Assembly (NCBI GenBank): GCA_015232955.1
Contig: JADFYS010000068.1
Coordinates: 1 to 8,860, forward strand
Origin: Gammaproteobacteria bacterium
Lineage (GTDB): Bacteria; Pseudomonadota; Gammaproteobacteria; Thiohalomonadales; Thiohalomonadaceae
Length of the DNA: 8,860 nt
Direction: 5' to 3'
The notes under the pieces are model-generated. The model made no database searches and had not been told where the DNA came from. It saw only the letters and a program-made list of their open reading frames with translations. Position 1 is the stretch's first letter. The number at the start of each line of letters is the position of its first letter. Of the stretch, positions 7,831 through 8,860 are shown piece by piece. The position numbers were made by a program, and so were the translations under genes.

Positions 7831-7846
7831 CTGCCGGCAGCGCCGG
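7831..7846. repeat. GC-rich palindrome upstream of smc start
   Basis: CTGCCGGCAG (7831-7840) is a perfect 10-base palindrome, and it overlaps a second inverted repeat, CCGGC-AGC-GCCGG (7834-7846). Both lie in the smc leader, just ahead of the alternative GTG start. Transcribed RNA could form a tight hairpin here and affect smc translation; chance is also possible for so short a site. Confidence 0.3.
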
Positions 7847-7905
7847 TTATGGTCGTTCGAGATATCATCAGTTGCAGAAGAGAGGTGGCAGAGAAGGATT
7901 GTCGC

Positions 7906-7934
7906 TACAGATGGTAAAACAAATTAGGTACAAT
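7906..7934 (+). promoter_or_regulatory. Weak candidate promoter for queF-cysZ
   Basis: TACAAT (7929-7934) matches the sigma-70 -10 box at 5 of 6 positions. The best -35 at 17-base spacing is TACAGA (7906-7911), matching only 3 of 6, so this promoter would be weak or need an activator. Transcription would start near 7941, giving a leader of about 39 bases. I see no preQ1 riboswitch fold in that leader. Confidence 0.3.
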
Positions 7935-7937
7935 TTG
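7920..7937. promoter_or_regulatory. Perfect inverted repeat, possible operator
   Basis: CAAATT (7920-7925) and AATTTG (7932-7937) are exact reverse complements separated by AGGTAC. The repeat covers the candidate queF -10 box and sits in the divergent region from which smc is also transcribed. The 18-base dyad has the size of a dimeric regulator site, but I do not recognise it as any named operator. Confidence 0.35.
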
Positions 7938-7970
7938 CGCCCCAGAAACATTCGCTAAAATTACCATGAA

Positions 7971-7975
7971 AGGTG
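7971..7975 (+). promoter_or_regulatory. Ribosome binding site of queF
   Basis: AGGTG lies 4 bases before the ATG at 7980 and supports that start. A nearer upstream ATG at 7966 is out of frame and has no ribosome site. Confidence 0.5.
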
Positions 7976-7979
7976 CGCT

Positions 7980-8369
7980 ATGCCTAGTCAACCCAGTCGG
8001 GATCTTGAAGTTTTTACCAACCCCGCCCCCGAAAATGATTACACCATCCATATCGAAATCCCCGAGTTCAGTTGCCTCTGCCCCAAGACTGGGCAGCCTG
8101 ATTTCGCCACCATATCAATTGATTATGTCCCTGACTTAAACTGTATTGAGTTAAAATCGCTCAAACTCTATATCTGGTCTTTTCGTAATGAAGGGGCGTT
8201 TCACGAAGCGGTGACCAATCAGATGCTCCGCGACTTCACAGACGCCTGCAACCCCCGCTTTATGCGAGTGAGTGGCCGTTTTAATGTTCGCGGCGGAATT
8301 TATACCACCGTGGTCGCAGAACAGCGAAAACCGGGATGGATCGCACCCAGTACGGTCACTCTGCCATGA
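7980..8369 (+). CDS. queF: NADPH-dependent 7-cyano-7-deazaguanine reductase QueF (unimodular type)
   Basis: QueF reduces the nitrile of preQ0 to the aminomethyl group of preQ1 with two NADPH, the step before insertion into tRNA for queuosine at the wobble position. The 129-residue protein is a single tunnelling-fold module. CPKTGQPDFA carries the expected nucleophile C34 and acid D41, at the same spacing as Cys55/Asp62 of the Bacillus subtilis enzyme, and H75-E76 correspond to its His96/Glu97. The NADPH-binding QueF motif is ELKSLKLYIWSFRNEG (about 57-72). The length and layout match the unimodular YkvM-like class rather than the bimodular E. coli form (about 280 residues). The coding sequence looks less GC-rich than its neighbours, a weak hint of a separate origin. 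The stop overlaps the cysZ start as ATGA, so the two are co-translated. No other queuosine gene is in the window. Confidence 0.95.
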   Translation: MPSQPSRDLEVFTNPAPENDYTIHIEIPEFSCLCPKTGQPDFATISIDYVPDLNCIELKSLKLYIWSFRNEGAFHEAVTNQMLRDFTDACNPRFMRVSGRFNVRGGIYTTVVAEQRKPGWIAPSTVTLP

Positions 8370-8860
8370 TTGGCGGCGTTGTACGCGGGGGCGGCTACCT
8401 GATACAGGGGCTACGCCTTATCTCCTTACCAGGGCTGCGCCGCTTTGTCCTGATTCCGATGGCGATCAATATCCTCCTTTTTGCCGGAGGTCTCTGGCTC
8501 TTTATCCACCTCTCTGAACCGGTCTTGCAGAGCCTGCTCAAACAGCTCCCCTCATGGTTGGGGTGGCTCAACTCCCTCCTCTGGCTCCTCTTCACCCTGG
8601 TGATCGCCTTAATCTTACTCCTGCTGCTGTCGCTGGTCGCGGGGTTGGTGGCAGCGCCGTTTAATGCCTTTCTTGCCGAAGCGGTAGAGCGTCATCTCGA
8701 CGGTGAGAACTACCAGCAGGAGGAGATGTCGATAGCAGAGGTCATCCGCATGACCCCTCACCTGCTGATGGAAGAGCTGCGTAAACTGCGCTATATGCTG
8801 GTTCGAACCGTGCCACTGCTGCTCCTCTCCTCGATTCCGGTGGTCAACCTGATCGCCCCT
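8366..8860 (+). CDS. cysZ: Sulfate transporter CysZ, N-terminal part (cut by window edge)
   Basis: CysZ is an inner-membrane sulfate transporter that feeds assimilatory cysteine synthesis. The first 165 codons are present without interruption; E. coli CysZ has 253 residues, so about a third is missing. Visible family features are GLRLISLPGLRRFVLIPMAI (15-34), a first membrane helix (27-49), a second long hydrophobic stretch (about 68-97) leading into AAPFNAFLAE (96-105), and the start of another membrane segment near 145-165. The ATG at 8366 overlaps the queF stop by four bases and has no clear Shine-Dalgarno, so coupling to queF is likely. In E. coli cysZ is also divergent from zipA-ligA, so its place here agrees with an old gene order into which smc and queF fit. 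The wider EI24/CysZ family is the fallback call. Confidence 0.9.
   Translation, partial: MIGGVVRGGGYLIQGLRLISLPGLRRFVLIPMAINILLFAGGLWLFIHLSEPVLQSLLKQLPSWLGWLNSLLWLLFTLVIALILLLLLSLVAGLVAAPFNAFLAEAVERHLDGENYQQEEMSIAEVIRMTPHLLMEELRKLRYMLVRTVPLLLLSSIPVVNLIAP

Noticed and set aside
7938..7979. preQ1 riboswitch ahead of queF
   Set aside because: The leader is short and I could find no stem plus A-rich tail pairing of the preQ1-I or preQ1-II type. A covariance-model search would settle it.
7966..8142. Short overlapping frame starting at the ATG 14 bases before queF
   Set aside because: No ribosome site, a different frame from queF, and no recognisable product. AGGTG clearly serves the queF start.
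1..8860. tRNA/rRNA genes, insertion sequences, CRISPR arrays, defence or toxin-antitoxin genes
   Set aside because: Nearly all the window is accounted for by seven family-assigned genes. The gaps are under 200 bases and contain none of these signatures.

Overview
The window looks like a chromosomal housekeeping segment of a gammaproteobacterium. The evidence is a canonical SMC (not MukB) followed by zipA and ligA, with cysZ divergent on the other side; zipA is found almost only in Gammaproteobacteria. By eye, base composition is moderately GC-rich with strong C/G preference at third codon positions, except in queF and two short AT-rich patches. The genus cannot be fixed from the sequence.

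Layout. Five genes read leftward (minus strand): smc (4261-7788), zipA (3435-4121), ligA (1372-3435), an RND-type periplasmic adaptor (62-1375), and the first 19 codons of an RND inner-membrane pump, cut by the left edge (1-59). zipA, ligA and the adaptor are joined by 1-base and 4-base stop/start overlaps, and the pump starts 2 bases after the adaptor stop, so these four very probably form one translationally coupled operon. smc lies upstream across a 139-base gap that holds a REP-like palindrome and a plausible zipA promoter. Two genes read rightward: queF (7980-8369) and cysZ (8366 to beyond the right edge), coupled by an ATGA overlap. The 191-base divergent region between smc and queF (7789-7979) holds a perfect 6+6 inverted repeat over the best queF -10 candidate.

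Function. smc (chromosome organisation), zipA (FtsZ-ring anchoring) and ligA (Okazaki fragment sealing) are chromosome and cell-cycle genes. The adaptor and pump would form a tripartite efflux system with a TolC-like outer-membrane channel. queF makes preQ0 into preQ1 for queuosine tRNA modification, and cysZ imports sulfate for cysteine synthesis.

All genes belong to known families, and I found no mobile element, CRISPR array, RNA gene or new defence-like system. The most interesting points are gene arrangement (efflux genes coupled to ligA; a unimodular queF coupled to cysZ), a short-linker ZipA, two sharp AT-rich islands inside GC-rich coiled-coil/hinge coding, and small palindromes in the two intergenic gaps.
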